Source: Duganella alba (lineage in GTDB: Bacteria > Pseudomonadota > Gammaproteobacteria > Burkholderiales > Burkholderiaceae_D). From it: a stretch of DNA of 64,000 bases. The notes under the pieces were generated by a model. The model was not told where the DNA came from and ran no database searches. It saw nothing but the letters and a program-made list of their open reading frames with translations. Below, in pieces: positions 18,340 through 27,830 of the stretch. Made by a program: the position numbers and the translations under genes. The stretch covers positions 1 through 64,000 of the forward strand of contig NZ_WKJN01000006.1 in NCBI RefSeq assembly GCF_009674495.1. The letters run 5' to 3'. Position 1 is the stretch's first letter. Every line of letters begins with the position of its first letter.

Positions 18340-19098
18340 TTATTTTTCAGGCGCCCGGGGAGCCACAGGCTTTGCACCGGCGCGCAATAGCGCATTCACC
18401 ATGTAGGTGTTCTTGCGTTCACTCGCCATTTCATAAGGCGTGCGTCCGTTTGGGCTGGTACTGTCGAGATTGACATTGACGTCGGCACCATACTGCAATA
18501 GCAGGTCGAAAACCTCCCGGTTGCTCCAATAAATCGCTGTGGTCAGCGGGATGTCATTTCGGCGCGAACGCACGTTGGGATTGGCACCATGTTCCAAGAC
18601 TTTTTTGAGCAACGGAAAAGGCATTCCTTTCAAAGCACCTGCAATGTTGATGTCACGGCCTGACGTACCGTGCGCAAACATCAGGTCGGCAAGCATTGGC
18701 GCGGCGGAGTTAAATCCACTCTGAGAAACGATGGTCTGGAGCACATCGGTCCCCTTGGTGCCGGACACATCCACCAAGCCATCTAGCAAAAACTTGATAA
18801 TCATTAGTCTGCCGGGATCACCCTCTGGCGTATAGGAATTCTTATAGCTGCCTACCGCGATTTGCAGTCCTTCCATAAGCTGATCGCTGCGAAGCGACGG
18901 CGTCAATTGCTTAAATTTGTCCAGGTCGCCCTCATCTATGACTTCGTACATGCGGTGGCTGGTTGCCTCCACCATAATGGTCTGGCTCATGACTTTCACC
19001 TCAACGCAAGGCCGCGCACTGGAACATTTGGCATCGTCCGCCGACACAGTACCGCTGATCATCAACAGCATCAGATTAATCGCACAAGTTTTTAACAT
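18340..19098 (-). CDS. Exported ankyrin-repeat protein
   Basis: 252 residues from ATG 19098, which puts the signal peptide MLKTCAINLMLLMISGTVSA at the N-terminus. At least three ankyrin-like repeats are seen toward the C-terminus: FPLLKKVLEHGANPNVRSRR, IPLTTAIYWSNREVFDLLLQYGADVNV and TPYEMASERKNTYMVNALLRAGA (consensus LL-x-x-GA-D-x-N). The role is probably protein-protein binding in the periplasm. The gene is less GC-rich than the core. It is the last gene before the proposed transposon end at 19263. Confidence 0.72.
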   Translation of the reverse strand: MLKTCAINLMLLMISGTVSADDAKCSSARPCVEVKVMSQTIMVEATSHRMYEVIDEGDLDKFKQLTPSLRSDQLMEGLQIAVGSYKNSYTPEGDPGRLMIIKFLLDGLVDVSGTKGTDVLQTIVSQSGFNSAAPMLADLMFAHGTSGRDINIAGALKGMPFPLLKKVLEHGANPNVRSRRNDIPLTTAIYWSNREVFDLLLQYGADVNVNLDSTSPNGRTPYEMASERKNTYMVNALLRAGAKPVAPRAPEK

Positions 19099-19257
19099 AG
19101 GAAATCGAGAATGGTTTGCCTCACTGATCGCAAGCGTCGCACATCGTCTTTCGGGCAAAAGAGTTGCCAGCATATCAAATTACTTAAAGGAAATATTCAC
19201 ACATTGTCACGCCCGGCTGATCGGCTGGGTGTAAACGCGCATTGATGCCCGCCACAG

Positions 19258-19262
19258 GCAGC
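19258..19262. repeat. Left copy of candidate 5-bp target-site duplication
   Basis: GCAGC directly before the left terminal repeat. The same five bases (34977-34981) directly follow the right end. A 5-bp duplication is the size made by Tn7-type transposases. Confidence 0.65.
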
Positions 19263-19289
19263 TGATCTTATAAATAAGCTCTGTATCGG
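19263..19289 (+). repeat. Left terminal inverted repeat
   Basis: Begins TGATCTTATAAATAAG and ends CTGTATCGG. Compared with the reverse complement of 34948-34974 it is identical at 22 of 27 positions without gaps, including the first five bases and the last nine. Confidence 0.7.
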
Positions 19290-19410
19290 GCCACTATGCT
19301 AAGTGGTTGAAAAATATAATCGTCTGTCTTGAAAAAATTTTAGGCAAATCTGTATCGTTACACTTGCGACGACTGATAGTCTCACTTTGAGAAAAGATAG
19401 TCAGTATCGG
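19281..19410 (+). repeat. Dispersed subterminal repeats of the left end (transposase-binding-like)
   Basis: CTGTATCG at 19281-19288 and 19350-19357, and the variant CAGTATCGG at 19402-19410, all in the same orientation and preceded by A/T-rich bases. The wide spacing (69 and ~52 bp) matches the layout of a Tn7 left end. The rest of 19290-19729 shows no gene I can support. Confidence 0.6.
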
Positions 19411-19729
19411 CATCCTCCAGCGCAAATAGGCGCCTTTTGACCCGACAGCGACCGTCGATGGACCAAAAAAGCTCGTTGCTGAGCCATAGAGGCTCAACTA
19501 TGACCTGTATATGGGTCAAGCCAGAAAATTACAGCGGATGAAATCGGCAAAGGAACGAGATGGCCCTCTTTTGTTGGTAAGAAAATAGGGCCGTCATGCC
19601 CATTTTAGGTGCATGTAAGCCAGAAGATCTTCATTCGAAAAATTTGAAGTCTCCTGTTAGTCCTGAATTGAAAGTCTGCCGGTTAATTCCTCTTTCTGTA
19701 GGTCGTCAAGTTTAGTGGGCAGCGTTGAA

Positions 19730-22700
19730 CTAACTTAAGTCAGGCATATCATAAATGCCGACAGCAAAAGCGCGGCGATATTTATCACCATCGTCGCGAT
19801 CGCGTGCCACACGTTGTGCATGTACTCGGACCTGCAGCTTGCCGGCGAGTGCTTCCAATTGAAGAACGCCGGTCGCCGTCAGTTGGAGATAGGTGCCTTC
19901 GCCCCAAGACGCATCCTCATCTGCATCGACAGTGCCGCCCTCTCTCCACCACACAATATGCGCCATCGCGTTGCCGCAATCGTCCAAGTAAGTGATCGTT
20001 GTCCCGTACTCGACATTCCAATTCAAACGCCGCAACCATTCAGGGCAAATGCAAAACGCAACGTGTGGCATACCAGGCCAATAACTGAGAGACAGACGTC
20101 GCACGAGGAACGGTGCAGGCTCGCTTGAGAGCGGAACAACCTGATCGAACCAAATGGCGCGATCAGGCAGAAGATCGGCTATTTCCCAAGCCGGAAATTC
20201 AACGGCGCCAGCCCATGTCGGTACCCGCACGCGAATGGACTTGTACTGGCGGCGTGTCTTGCGCACATTGAATTCACTTACTTCGGCAATCACGACGCAG
20301 CTCCCCGTACTAACCGGACATAAATCTCCGTCCACCGAAGGCAGCCAGCCATGTTCAAGTGCTGCATAGCTCGGTTCGCGATCATCCGGCCGCACGATGA
20401 CCGGTGGCCTGATGGCAGGCTGCGAACAAACGAAGGGATTGTAGGCAAAGCCCATGTGGTAGAGCAAAATGCCTGGTGGGGTAGGCAGCGCTCCGGCTCG
20501 TGCCAGTTCGCCGGCGACCTTCCGCAGTGCGCGTGCGGCGACAATCATATGAGGGCGCGCGTAGGTGATTTTTAGGTCCAACCGGCGGAGACAGGATTCA
20601 AGAGCTTTCGTCGCTGGAGTGCCAAAGCAGTCCAGGCCGCCCCATGCATCGATCAACATGGCAGCACGGTAGCGAATGTGCGTGGGCGAGATAGCGCCTT
20701 TAGCGATTGTCTCGACCAGATCGTCATATGCACGTGTCCAGCCAAACGGAGAGTTCACCAGCATAGCGCCTGTGTGTGGGTCGTAGAGTTCTTCAGGTGA
20801 AAAAGGTTCGATTTCGCCGAGATCCAACGAGTAAAACGTGGGTAGGGGCGTTCGCGCGAGTCGGACGGGGAACGCGAGAAATCGCGCTAACCGTTGGGCG
20901 ATAGTGGCGACGGCGTAGTCGTCGTGACTCGTCAGCGCAACGATCTGAGGATGGTAATCGCGCAAGTGGTCCGCCGCCGGCTGGCATGCCAGCAAATGTA
21001 TTCCGATGGCGGGGTGCTCGTCGTTCCCAGAGAGCAATAGACGCATGAGCTCCGTAAAGACTGGGCGCCCGGCGTCTGTTGCGTTCAATTCGGTGGCTGC
21101 AACATAGACATGCCGGCGCAAGTCGCTGATGCCGAGATCCAAGGCCCATACAAGCAGGCGTGCCAGTAGGCCGGCATCGTCGATTGGTGTGGGTACCCCC
21201 ACCCCGTCTTCGACCCCGAGGCGGAATTCACGCGTCGACATGATCTGGTCTTGCGCGCACTCCCACATTTCGGACCAGTCCGGTTGTGCCGTGATTACTG
21301 GGAAAATGTCGTCGAATTCTGTGAGCAAGTTACGAACGGATTCGTGTTCGGCTGCCACGGTATTTACGAAGTCCGAATAAGCGGCCGCGTGAACCTCAGG
21401 CCCATCAAGACGCAGCTTTGAGCGGAAATAGCGAAAACGCTTACCGCCAAACCATGTCGCCCACGTCGCTTCAGGTCCAGTAACAGAAAGGCCGGCTAAC
21501 AGTCGCCGCGCGCTTCCCAAATCACCAACGTCAATTGCCACATCGATGAGAGCGGCGCGGGCGAGTGATTCGCTCTGCAGGCCGGACCACTTCTCAAAAA
21601 GTTCCATGGCGAGCGCGTAGTTCTTTGCGCAGACCAAGCGCTTGAAAGCGTGCCCGGCTTCATAGCCAGGCGCGGGACGTCCCTCGCGTACTTCTTTTTC
21701 CATGCTGACTGCCAGAGCTTCCATCGACGTAACATCGGAATGACGCATGTCCGACGAGGTACGAGCTGGCGGAGGGCATTCAGCAGCCCACCGGACGAGA
21801 GCAGCATTGATGTCTGCGCAGTCCCCCCCCCGTTTCTCCGCTGCGAGACGCAAGTGATCAAGGAGGGCGACGCGGACGTCCGTTCGCGCTTCGATCTGAA
21901 TGTGCCGGAGGAAGGCATCGCATACCGCTCTCACTTCTGATGCCAAAGCGCTGCTAATAGCGGCATCGATAAAGTCGCCCTGCTCGGATTCGCGGTAATA
22001 AGGTGCCTTGTAATAGGGCACGGTTAGTTGGCACCAGATGGGAACCGCCACCGACACCATGTCCGGCCTCCTGCGAACGAGGCCCTGGAGCGCGGCGTCC
22101 AACATGTGGGCCCAGCCGAGGGTGCCTAGCTCAGCAAGGTTCGATAAACTTGCCCATGCCGTCGTGGCGTCGCATAGTGCCGCCTCCTTGGCAACAGTGC
22201 CGGCAATGCGAAAGGCGGACGCATCCCCATCTGTGTCCATCATCCCCGCCAGAACGCGCAACATGATCTCAAGCCGACGAGCACGGCCGCCAGGTTCGCT
22301 GCGATTTGCCAAGGAAAACAAGTCGCGCCAAATCAAATACTGCGGATCTTTTTTTGGCGGGAGACTAAAGCCGAGGGACTCTTGAGGAACTTGAGTAAGC
22401 AGCGAAAGCGCTTGTGCGCGGTTACCCGTTTCGCTGTACGCGCACGCCAGATTCGCCATCGCTGCGATCTGCTGAGCGGGCGTTTGCCCGTGCAGGCTGG
22501 CGGCCACCACTCCTAGGCGGCGGGCCGCCGTTTCGCTGTCACGCGTGTGGTGGTAGATGGCGGTTGTGGCGGTGCGCAACAGGGCATCGCGCATTTCCCC
22601 CCCAACGGGCGCTTCCGCCAGAAGTTCTTCTACCACGCCGCTGACGGCGTCGAGTGCATCCTGTCCGCTGTACGCGGCCGCGTCTACCAGTGTGATGACC

Positions 22701-25700
22701 AAGGAGGGAGCTGCGCTTACAACTTGGTGGAAGGCGTAGAAGTCTCCGCCGCGTTGCGGCTTCATTCTGGTCAAGTAGAGTAAAACTGCGCGCGCCAACC
22801 GCGCAATTTCTGCCGCCAGAGTCGCGTCTGGAGCGCGGCGCGATCGCGCCGAAAGTTTGCCTACCGACTCCGTATGAATTTGCAAGGGACGAAGCATGCC
22901 GTTCGCGGGGCGCGGCACCTCCGGCACATCTTTGTCGAGCAGGGCCGCCAACTCAAAGTGTTCAAGGACAGCGCGAATGAGGTACGGCGGGGCATCGGAC
23001 TCAGTGACCTGATCCAACTCTGCCAGCGTCGGTGCCAATAGCTGTCCAAAGAAACCCTCCGCGAGCGCGAGCGCGCCATGTCGTGCAGCCGACAAGGCCG
23101 CGCGACGACGCCAGCCGTTTGGCGTGTCGGAGAAACCGGGGTACTGCTTAGCTTGTCCAATGTAGATCAAGGCCGATGGAGCATTTCCTCGTTCGAATGC
23201 AGCGATGCCAGCCCGGAGAAAAACGGGAGCGCGGTCAGTCATGGTGAGACGGAATTGCGCACAAACAGTTTCGATGTCTGCCCCCCCCTGCGTGTCGACA
23301 GTGGCCAGCACGGCCTCTCTCCGCAAAGATGACGCGAGAGCCATTTCCTCTTCTTCCTCATGCTCTTCATGTGCAGCACGTGCGGCCGGTACCAATCGAT
23401 CGATTGCCTTCAGTATCTGGTCTGGTGCGCGGAAATGGATGGCACGCCGCGCCCAATCGCACATCTCTTCGAATCGCACCGGGCTACCATAGCGGTGTTC
23501 TCGTAGCAGATCCTGGATCGGGTCTAGGTCGTCGAAGACGGCGCGCGCTCGTTCTCGTTGGCCACAGGCGATCAGCGCATCGACAACAGCGTAGCCATTG
23601 CTTGACACTTGCTCAACAAGCGAAACGGCGCCGTCCAAATCATTAACGGCGAGCAGGGCATCGATAATCTCGGGGACCTCTTCATACGCCGACCAACGAC
23701 GATTCATTTCGTCGAAAATCAAGAGGATCTGGAACAGCATGACGTGATAGTCGCCGCATTGCGCCGACATCGCAGCCAGGCGCAAGTCCGCGTGCATTTC
23801 CGAAAACGGACGGCGTTCGACGAATTGCTCACGAAACCGTTGGGGGGTGCATAGGGCCAATACTGCATTATGGGAGTTCGCGCGCGCGAGATAGCGAAGT
23901 TCAAGCCAGTGTTGAGGACATGTGCGTTTGGCTTCGCGGGCCAATCCAGCGAGCTCAGTGTAGAGCTTGATTGAATAATCGCAGTCGGGGCGGCCAAAAC
24001 GTAACTTCGGTTGTTCGCGAATGAACAATCGGAAACTATTATGAAAGACCTCCCAACCATGGCTGCCGTCCAAGAGCAAGTGCCTGGCCGCCTTTAGGGC
24101 GCGTTCAATGGCCGCCTCCGGCACTGATTTGACGAGTAATTCGAAGGGCATCGGCGCTTCGGAGCGCGCCAGATAGTCCAACACCAAGCGAGCGTTGTCG
24201 TCATCGGCCACGCTGCGCCAAGAGGCTTGATAGACGGTTGCTAAATCGCCTTGAAACGACAGGGCCCCGCCCAGCAAGGCCGTGCGCGTCGGCATGTCCG
24301 CCGTGCGCAAGGCTTCCACCAGATAACGTGTTACCAGTGGATGCCCGTGTGAATTGTCGTAAAGCCGCGTGCGATCTACGTCCTGATCGAGGCCCATCAG
24401 GTCGGCCATTCGTACGACGGCGTCGAGGGAAAGCGGTGCCACGCGCACTTGTCGCGCAACCGCCGCCGCTTGCTCGCGGACGGCAGGCGGCAAATCATCG
24501 AGCTCAACGCGCTGCGTGCCTAGCACGAATAGAACGCCCTCCGGAACAGCGGCGGGTAAGGGAAACTCACAGAGGAACGAACGTTGTGGCCGTTCTTCGC
24601 GCGGAACATGGTCTAAGCCATCGACGATGATCAAGGTCCGGATGCCATCGTCGCGAAAACGCTTTCCTGCCCCAATCAACAAAGTTTCGAACTGTTCCCG
24701 GCGCTGCGCCAATGAATCGTCATGGGCACGCAAACCTCCCAAGCCCGTCCGCCGCAACTGGGCGGAAACATCATCGAGAAAATCGTCCGCTTCTCCGCGG
24801 CCGACACCCTGAACGGCGTTCGGAATATAGGCAAGGTAACGCGCCACATACACTTGAGGTACGGCTTCAAGGGCGATTTGCAAAAGCGTCGATTTTCCGG
24901 CACCCGGTGGGCCAATTAGGCTCACGTATCCGCTCGGGTGTTCCTCGATGGTAGAGCGCAATTGTGCTTCCGTCTCTTCATTGCGCTGCACATAGGCACC
25001 TACTGGGAATTGATGAACACGTCGTGGTATAGAATCATCATTCCAGCCTAGTTCGTTAAGTAACTCTGCACGCGACCAGCGATCGCGATCTCGTACATCC
25101 GTAACCAAACGGGGGAGCAGCTTGGCAATTTGATCGACTAGGCGCATTTCGTCTTGCCGAAGACGGTGAACTCGTCCGAAATCAGCTGCCGTGCTGGAAA
25201 CGATCCGCAATGCGCCCAAAAACCGCTCAAAGTCTCGTTCGTCAAGTCCCGCTTTTGCTTCCAACGCATCAATGAAGGAACGCCAGCGGCTTGCGCGCCA
25301 CTGCGCCAGAGTAGGTGGTGGCACCGCCGTGTATTCGATAAGGAAGGTTGCGCTGTCTGAACCTGCGTCCTCGGTCAATTTGTCATCCGTCATGGCGTGG
25401 TCGTTCGTAACCAAGCGCACTTCCGTAGGCCGTCCCTCGCTACTGGCGCACAGTTGGCGCCAGGCTGCGGCCAATGGGACGAGAAGGCCATCAGCCCCCA
25501 TGAGCAGCGTACGCAAACTGAATCGGCCCGGCAGGCGGGAAGTCTTGAACTGATGACCAATGACGCGGTCTGGAAAACCGAGCACAATATCATCCGCGAT
25601 CCCTGCATCGCGATCGGCTACGCCGATCCATTCAAGCCCGCCCCGCTGCAAGCCAATGTAGGTCAGAACCGCAGCTTGATCGTATTGGCGCACATACCCC

Positions 25701-25780
25701 CGCATTGCCTGACGTTCACCCTCGGCCGGTGCTGGAGTAGGGCGCTTCTTGGCGCTGGATTTGGGAGCAAGCGGGCACAT
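19730..25780 (-). CDS. Giant STAND/NACHT-type ATPase with N-terminal Cap4/DUF4297-like nuclease domain; candidate Avs-like antiphage protein
   Basis: About 2,016 residues from ATG 25780; ATG 25705 is also possible, and the 70 codons farther upstream look non-coding. Near residues 26-90 the pattern (YDQAAVLTYIGL, then ADDIVLGF, then GHQFKTSR) matches restriction-endonuclease-fold Cap4/DUF4297 domains: DD at ~63-64 and Q-x-K at ~77-79. An ATPase module follows, with Walker A GPPGAGKST (~290-298) and Walker B LIIVDGLDHV (~383-392), then a winged-helix-like part. More than 1,300 residues of helical TPR-like repeats follow (for example ALALAEGFFGQLL, CAYSETGNRAQALSLL), ending in a strand-rich region. 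The architecture (nuclease, STAND ATPase, long repeat sensor) is that of bacterial NLR/Avs proteins that detect phage proteins. No close family is claimed. Confidence 0.72.
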   Translation of the reverse strand: MCPLAPKSSAKKRPTPAPAEGERQAMRGYVRQYDQAAVLTYIGLQRGGLEWIGVADRDAGIADDIVLGFPDRVIGHQFKTSRLPGRFSLRTLLMGADGLLVPLAAAWRQLCASSEGRPTEVRLVTNDHAMTDDKLTEDAGSDSATFLIEYTAVPPPTLAQWRASRWRSFIDALEAKAGLDERDFERFLGALRIVSSTAADFGRVHRLRQDEMRLVDQIAKLLPRLVTDVRDRDRWSRAELLNELGWNDDSIPRRVHQFPVGAYVQRNEETEAQLRSTIEEHPSGYVSLIGPPGAGKSTLLQIALEAVPQVYVARYLAYIPNAVQGVGRGEADDFLDDVSAQLRRTGLGGLRAHDDSLAQRREQFETLLIGAGKRFRDDGIRTLIIVDGLDHVPREERPQRSFLCEFPLPAAVPEGVLFVLGTQRVELDDLPPAVREQAAAVARQVRVAPLSLDAVVRMADLMGLDQDVDRTRLYDNSHGHPLVTRYLVEALRTADMPTRTALLGGALSFQGDLATVYQASWRSVADDDNARLVLDYLARSEAPMPFELLVKSVPEAAIERALKAARHLLLDGSHGWEVFHNSFRLFIREQPKLRFGRPDCDYSIKLYTELAGLAREAKRTCPQHWLELRYLARANSHNAVLALCTPQRFREQFVERRPFSEMHADLRLAAMSAQCGDYHVMLFQILLIFDEMNRRWSAYEEVPEIIDALLAVNDLDGAVSLVEQVSSNGYAVVDALIACGQRERARAVFDDLDPIQDLLREHRYGSPVRFEEMCDWARRAIHFRAPDQILKAIDRLVPAARAAHEEHEEEEEMALASSLRREAVLATVDTQGGADIETVCAQFRLTMTDRAPVFLRAGIAAFERGNAPSALIYIGQAKQYPGFSDTPNGWRRRAALSAARHGALALAEGFFGQLLAPTLAELDQVTESDAPPYLIRAVLEHFELAALLDKDVPEVPRPANGMLRPLQIHTESVGKLSARSRRAPDATLAAEIARLARAVLLYLTRMKPQRGGDFYAFHQVVSAAPSLVITLVDAAAYSGQDALDAVSGVVEELLAEAPVGGEMRDALLRTATTAIYHHTRDSETAARRLGVVAASLHGQTPAQQIAAMANLACAYSETGNRAQALSLLTQVPQESLGFSLPPKKDPQYLIWRDLFSLANRSEPGGRARRLEIMLRVLAGMMDTDGDASAFRIAGTVAKEAALCDATTAWASLSNLAELGTLGWAHMLDAALQGLVRRRPDMVSVAVPIWCQLTVPYYKAPYYRESEQGDFIDAAISSALASEVRAVCDAFLRHIQIEARTDVRVALLDHLRLAAEKRGGDCADINAALVRWAAECPPPARTSSDMRHSDVTSMEALAVSMEKEVREGRPAPGYEAGHAFKRLVCAKNYALAMELFEKWSGLQSESLARAALIDVAIDVGDLGSARRLLAGLSVTGPEATWATWFGGKRFRYFRSKLRLDGPEVHAAAYSDFVNTVAAEHESVRNLLTEFDDIFPVITAQPDWSEMWECAQDQIMSTREFRLGVEDGVGVPTPIDDAGLLARLLVWALDLGISDLRRHVYVAATELNATDAGRPVFTELMRLLLSGNDEHPAIGIHLLACQPAADHLRDYHPQIVALTSHDDYAVATIAQRLARFLAFPVRLARTPLPTFYSLDLGEIEPFSPEELYDPHTGAMLVNSPFGWTRAYDDLVETIAKGAISPTHIRYRAAMLIDAWGGLDCFGTPATKALESCLRRLDLKITYARPHMIVAARALRKVAGELARAGALPTPPGILLYHMGFAYNPFVCSQPAIRPPVIVRPDDREPSYAALEHGWLPSVDGDLCPVSTGSCVVIAEVSEFNVRKTRRQYKSIRVRVPTWAGAVEFPAWEIADLLPDRAIWFDQVVPLSSEPAPFLVRRLSLSYWPGMPHVAFCICPEWLRRLNWNVEYGTTITYLDDCGNAMAHIVWWREGGTVDADEDASWGEGTYLQLTATGVLQLEALAGKLQVRVHAQRVARDRDDGDKYRRAFAVGIYDMPDLS

Positions 25781-26463
25781 ACTGGGCCGTTCATAAAAGA
25801 CTACAAATTGCCCGAGTTCACGCGTTCCGCCGGCACTTGGGCCGGGCAGTTCGCCAGACAAGGGAACGTTAAAGCAGGGGCGGCTTGAAATATTATATCC
25901 GCCACACTGGATAAATACACAGCATCCGATCACTAAGTTCTTGGTATAAAAAAGAGTGGCGGAGTCAATCAGCAAGATTTTGCTGCCCATCCCTTACCCG
26001 CAATGCCGAGTACCACTAATTGTCGATTGTACGCAAATGGCACTTGGTATTCGTTGTTGATGCCGTACTCGCCAGTGTCTACATCACTTTTCTCCATCAG
26101 AATTTAGTTGGTCCCTAAAGGCAGCCATCCCATCCAGCAAATTTCTTTCGTTAGCTTAGTACGTTTGATTGAGAAAACTGTCTACCCTTCCACAAAATCA
26201 TGCGTAGAAAGCGCTGAATTCATCTTGCAATATAGGTGCTGTAAGTTAATGTTTTTATAAGTATTCGGAGCATTTTGTGGGTCCATTTGCATGCAAATAG
26301 ACCCATGTAAATATTTGCATCAAATGCTCCACCATCTAGCATCGCAGATCCACCACCGCTTTGCACTATGGTCCCGCCACCGATTTGCATCGCAGGCCCA
26401 CCACTAACTACCAACTTCACTTGGTATCCGATAGACTAGCTTTTCTTGTTAGAAGGAGCCGCC
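25781..26463. other. Intergenic region between the STAND gene and the unknown plus-strand gene
   Basis: AT-rich 683-bp spacer between divergently read genes. It should hold both promoters. The only structure I can define is the degenerate tandem repeat at 26312-26402. No further gene is supported. Confidence 0.5.
26312..26402 (-). repeat. Four degenerate 21-24 bp tandem repeats
   Basis: Read on the minus strand, four consecutive units start with GGTGG and contain a TGCAAAT/TGCGATGC-like core: 26402-26382, 26381-26358, 26357-26334 and 26333-26312. They could encode part of a short Gly-rich peptide (GTG start at 26420, 66 codons, with segments such as IGGGTIVQSGGGSAML) or be a protein-binding array upstream of the 26464 gene. 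Nothing favours coding strongly. Confidence 0.55.
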
Positions 26464-27480
26464 GTGAACGAAAAAGACCGAGCAGAGCAGGCAGAAGTTT
26501 TGAGGAAGTTGATATATCAAATTGCGGCAGCCCTGCGATCTCCCTTAAGACCATTTTCTTTCACCGAGCATTTGGCTCAGGTCGAGCGTGACGTTAAAGA
26601 AGTTACCGAGTTCGTCCAGGCAGAGATCAGGCCTACTTATACCAACATCCCGTATCTATTTGCAGAGGGAGTTCGGGCGACTCGTGGCTTTGAGAACGAA
26701 TTCAATCGCTTAAAATCGCGGGTACTGGACTACTACGTCGACGCATTGAGTGAACAAATTCCTGAGTTGGCGAAAGCATTGGAGGCGCCACCATTAGCGG
26801 CTACGAAAGCTGAGATGCGGCGTGAGACGCGCTCCTACGCGGCCAAAGAAATCATGCCAGTCATCGAGAAATTTTCCAGCGCAGGCGAGGATATCTGCCT
26901 GCAAATCTACGCATGGGTGTGGGATGCGGATACCACAAGTTTGGTAAATAGAGTTGCAGAGACAGGAATCGGCGCGCCGGAGTCCGTGCTTGCCACATAC
27001 GGCATGCTGGGGTTGTTGATTGACGCTCGGAAAGCGTATGACGCCGGAAATGTGGAACAGGCGTATTCGTACCTGAACGACACTTCTTTCATGGTAGGCA
27101 TGCGCGAAGGGTCGAGAGGCATTACTAAGCATTTACCCGAGCTAACGAAAAAGATGCACCAATCTTATCTGAGTCACAAAAGCCGTGCCAAAAAGCGCGA
27201 GGACAGTGTGAAGGCCGTGGAACTGTTCTGCAAGTTACGACCTGTAAACGCACACGGTGAGAAAATTGCATGGGATAAGGGTATCGTAGCTGCGATGGCA
27301 ATATGGGAGGTGATGGAAAAGGATGCACACGAGGCGGGGATAATGCCCGCCCTCAGATTCAGTGGTTTAAAGACTTTGTGTGAGCGACTGGTGCGGGAAG
27401 AGAAAGAGGGCAGCACGCTTAATTTTGAAATTCGCTGGGTACGCGTGCCGCCTGACCGAGGCAGTTCAGTCTTTGACTAA
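26464..27480 (+). CDS. Unknown 338-residue helical protein in the defence island
   Basis: Starts at GTG 26464 after an ideal ribosome site AAGGAG (26453-26458). Almost entirely predicted helical from its residue pattern, without signal peptide or membrane segments. The basic stretch SHKSRAKKREDSVKAVELF near residue 240 could contact nucleic acid. No known motif is recognised. It is divergent from the STAND gene and convergent with the small gene at 27477 (4-bp overlap of stops). Its place between two defence modules makes a defence or island-maintenance role plausible, but that is inference from location only. Confidence 0.65.
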   Translation: MNEKDRAEQAEVLRKLIYQIAAALRSPLRPFSFTEHLAQVERDVKEVTEFVQAEIRPTYTNIPYLFAEGVRATRGFENEFNRLKSRVLDYYVDALSEQIPELAKALEAPPLAATKAEMRRETRSYAAKEIMPVIEKFSSAGEDICLQIYAWVWDADTTSLVNRVAETGIGAPESVLATYGMLGLLIDARKAYDAGNVEQAYSYLNDTSFMVGMREGSRGITKHLPELTKKMHQSYLSHKSRAKKREDSVKAVELFCKLRPVNAHGEKIAWDKGIVAAMAIWEVMEKDAHEAGIMPALRFSGLKTLCERLVREEKEGSTLNFEIRWVRVPPDRGSSVFD

Positions 27481-27830
27481 TCGTCGTCTGGTTCGTTCGA
27501 CGGATCAGAGATATCAATTTCCCAATCTTCCACAGTAGTGCGTCCAACAATACGGTCTGGCTCATACTGGTCTTCATTCAAGAAGCTGGAAAAACCATTG
27601 CGCGTCAACGTGTTGACTGCTCTACGGTTGGGCTGGCCATCCAACTGGCGCGTGTATTCGTGCAGCACCTCCTCGGCACGGATGACCTGCTCACGGTGTT
27701 TCTGGCTGAGAGCTCGCATAATGGAATCGGAATTTATGCAGTCTCCCTCATTGTCGCCGTCAGGGCGTGGGATTCTGGCCAATGGTTTGATGGCGCGTAC
27801 GACATCCTTAATCGTTAAGGGGGGATGCAT
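27477..27830 (-). CDS. Small acidic protein of unknown function
   Basis: 117 residues, very acidic C-terminus (VEDWEIDISDPSNEPDDD). The start follows a strong ribosome site (AAGGAG, 6 bp before ATG 27830), which supports a real gene. The middle (REQVIRAEEVLHEYTRQLDGQPNRRAVNTLTRNGFSSFL) looks helical. No family is recognised. It is convergent with the preceding gene. The promoter region upstream (27831-28345) is otherwise empty. Confidence 0.6.
   Translation of the reverse strand: MHPPLTIKDVVRAIKPLARIPRPDGDNEGDCINSDSIMRALSQKHREQVIRAEEVLHEYTRQLDGQPNRRAVNTLTRNGFSSFLNEDQYEPDRIVGRTTVEDWEIDISDPSNEPDDD

Noticed and set aside
19294-19497. 67-codon minus-strand frame in the left end of the element
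   Set aside because: No ribosome site or recognisable sequence, and it overlaps the subterminal repeats.
25781-25990. Longer start of the STAND protein at 25990
   Set aside because: The first 70 codons are AT-rich, Cys/Ile-rich and unlike the rest of the protein; starts at 25780 or 25705 fit better.
26220-26420. 66-codon Gly-rich minus-strand frame as a real gene
   Set aside because: GTG start without a convincing ribosome site; the Gly pattern follows from the degenerate DNA repeat. Kept only as a repeat feature.
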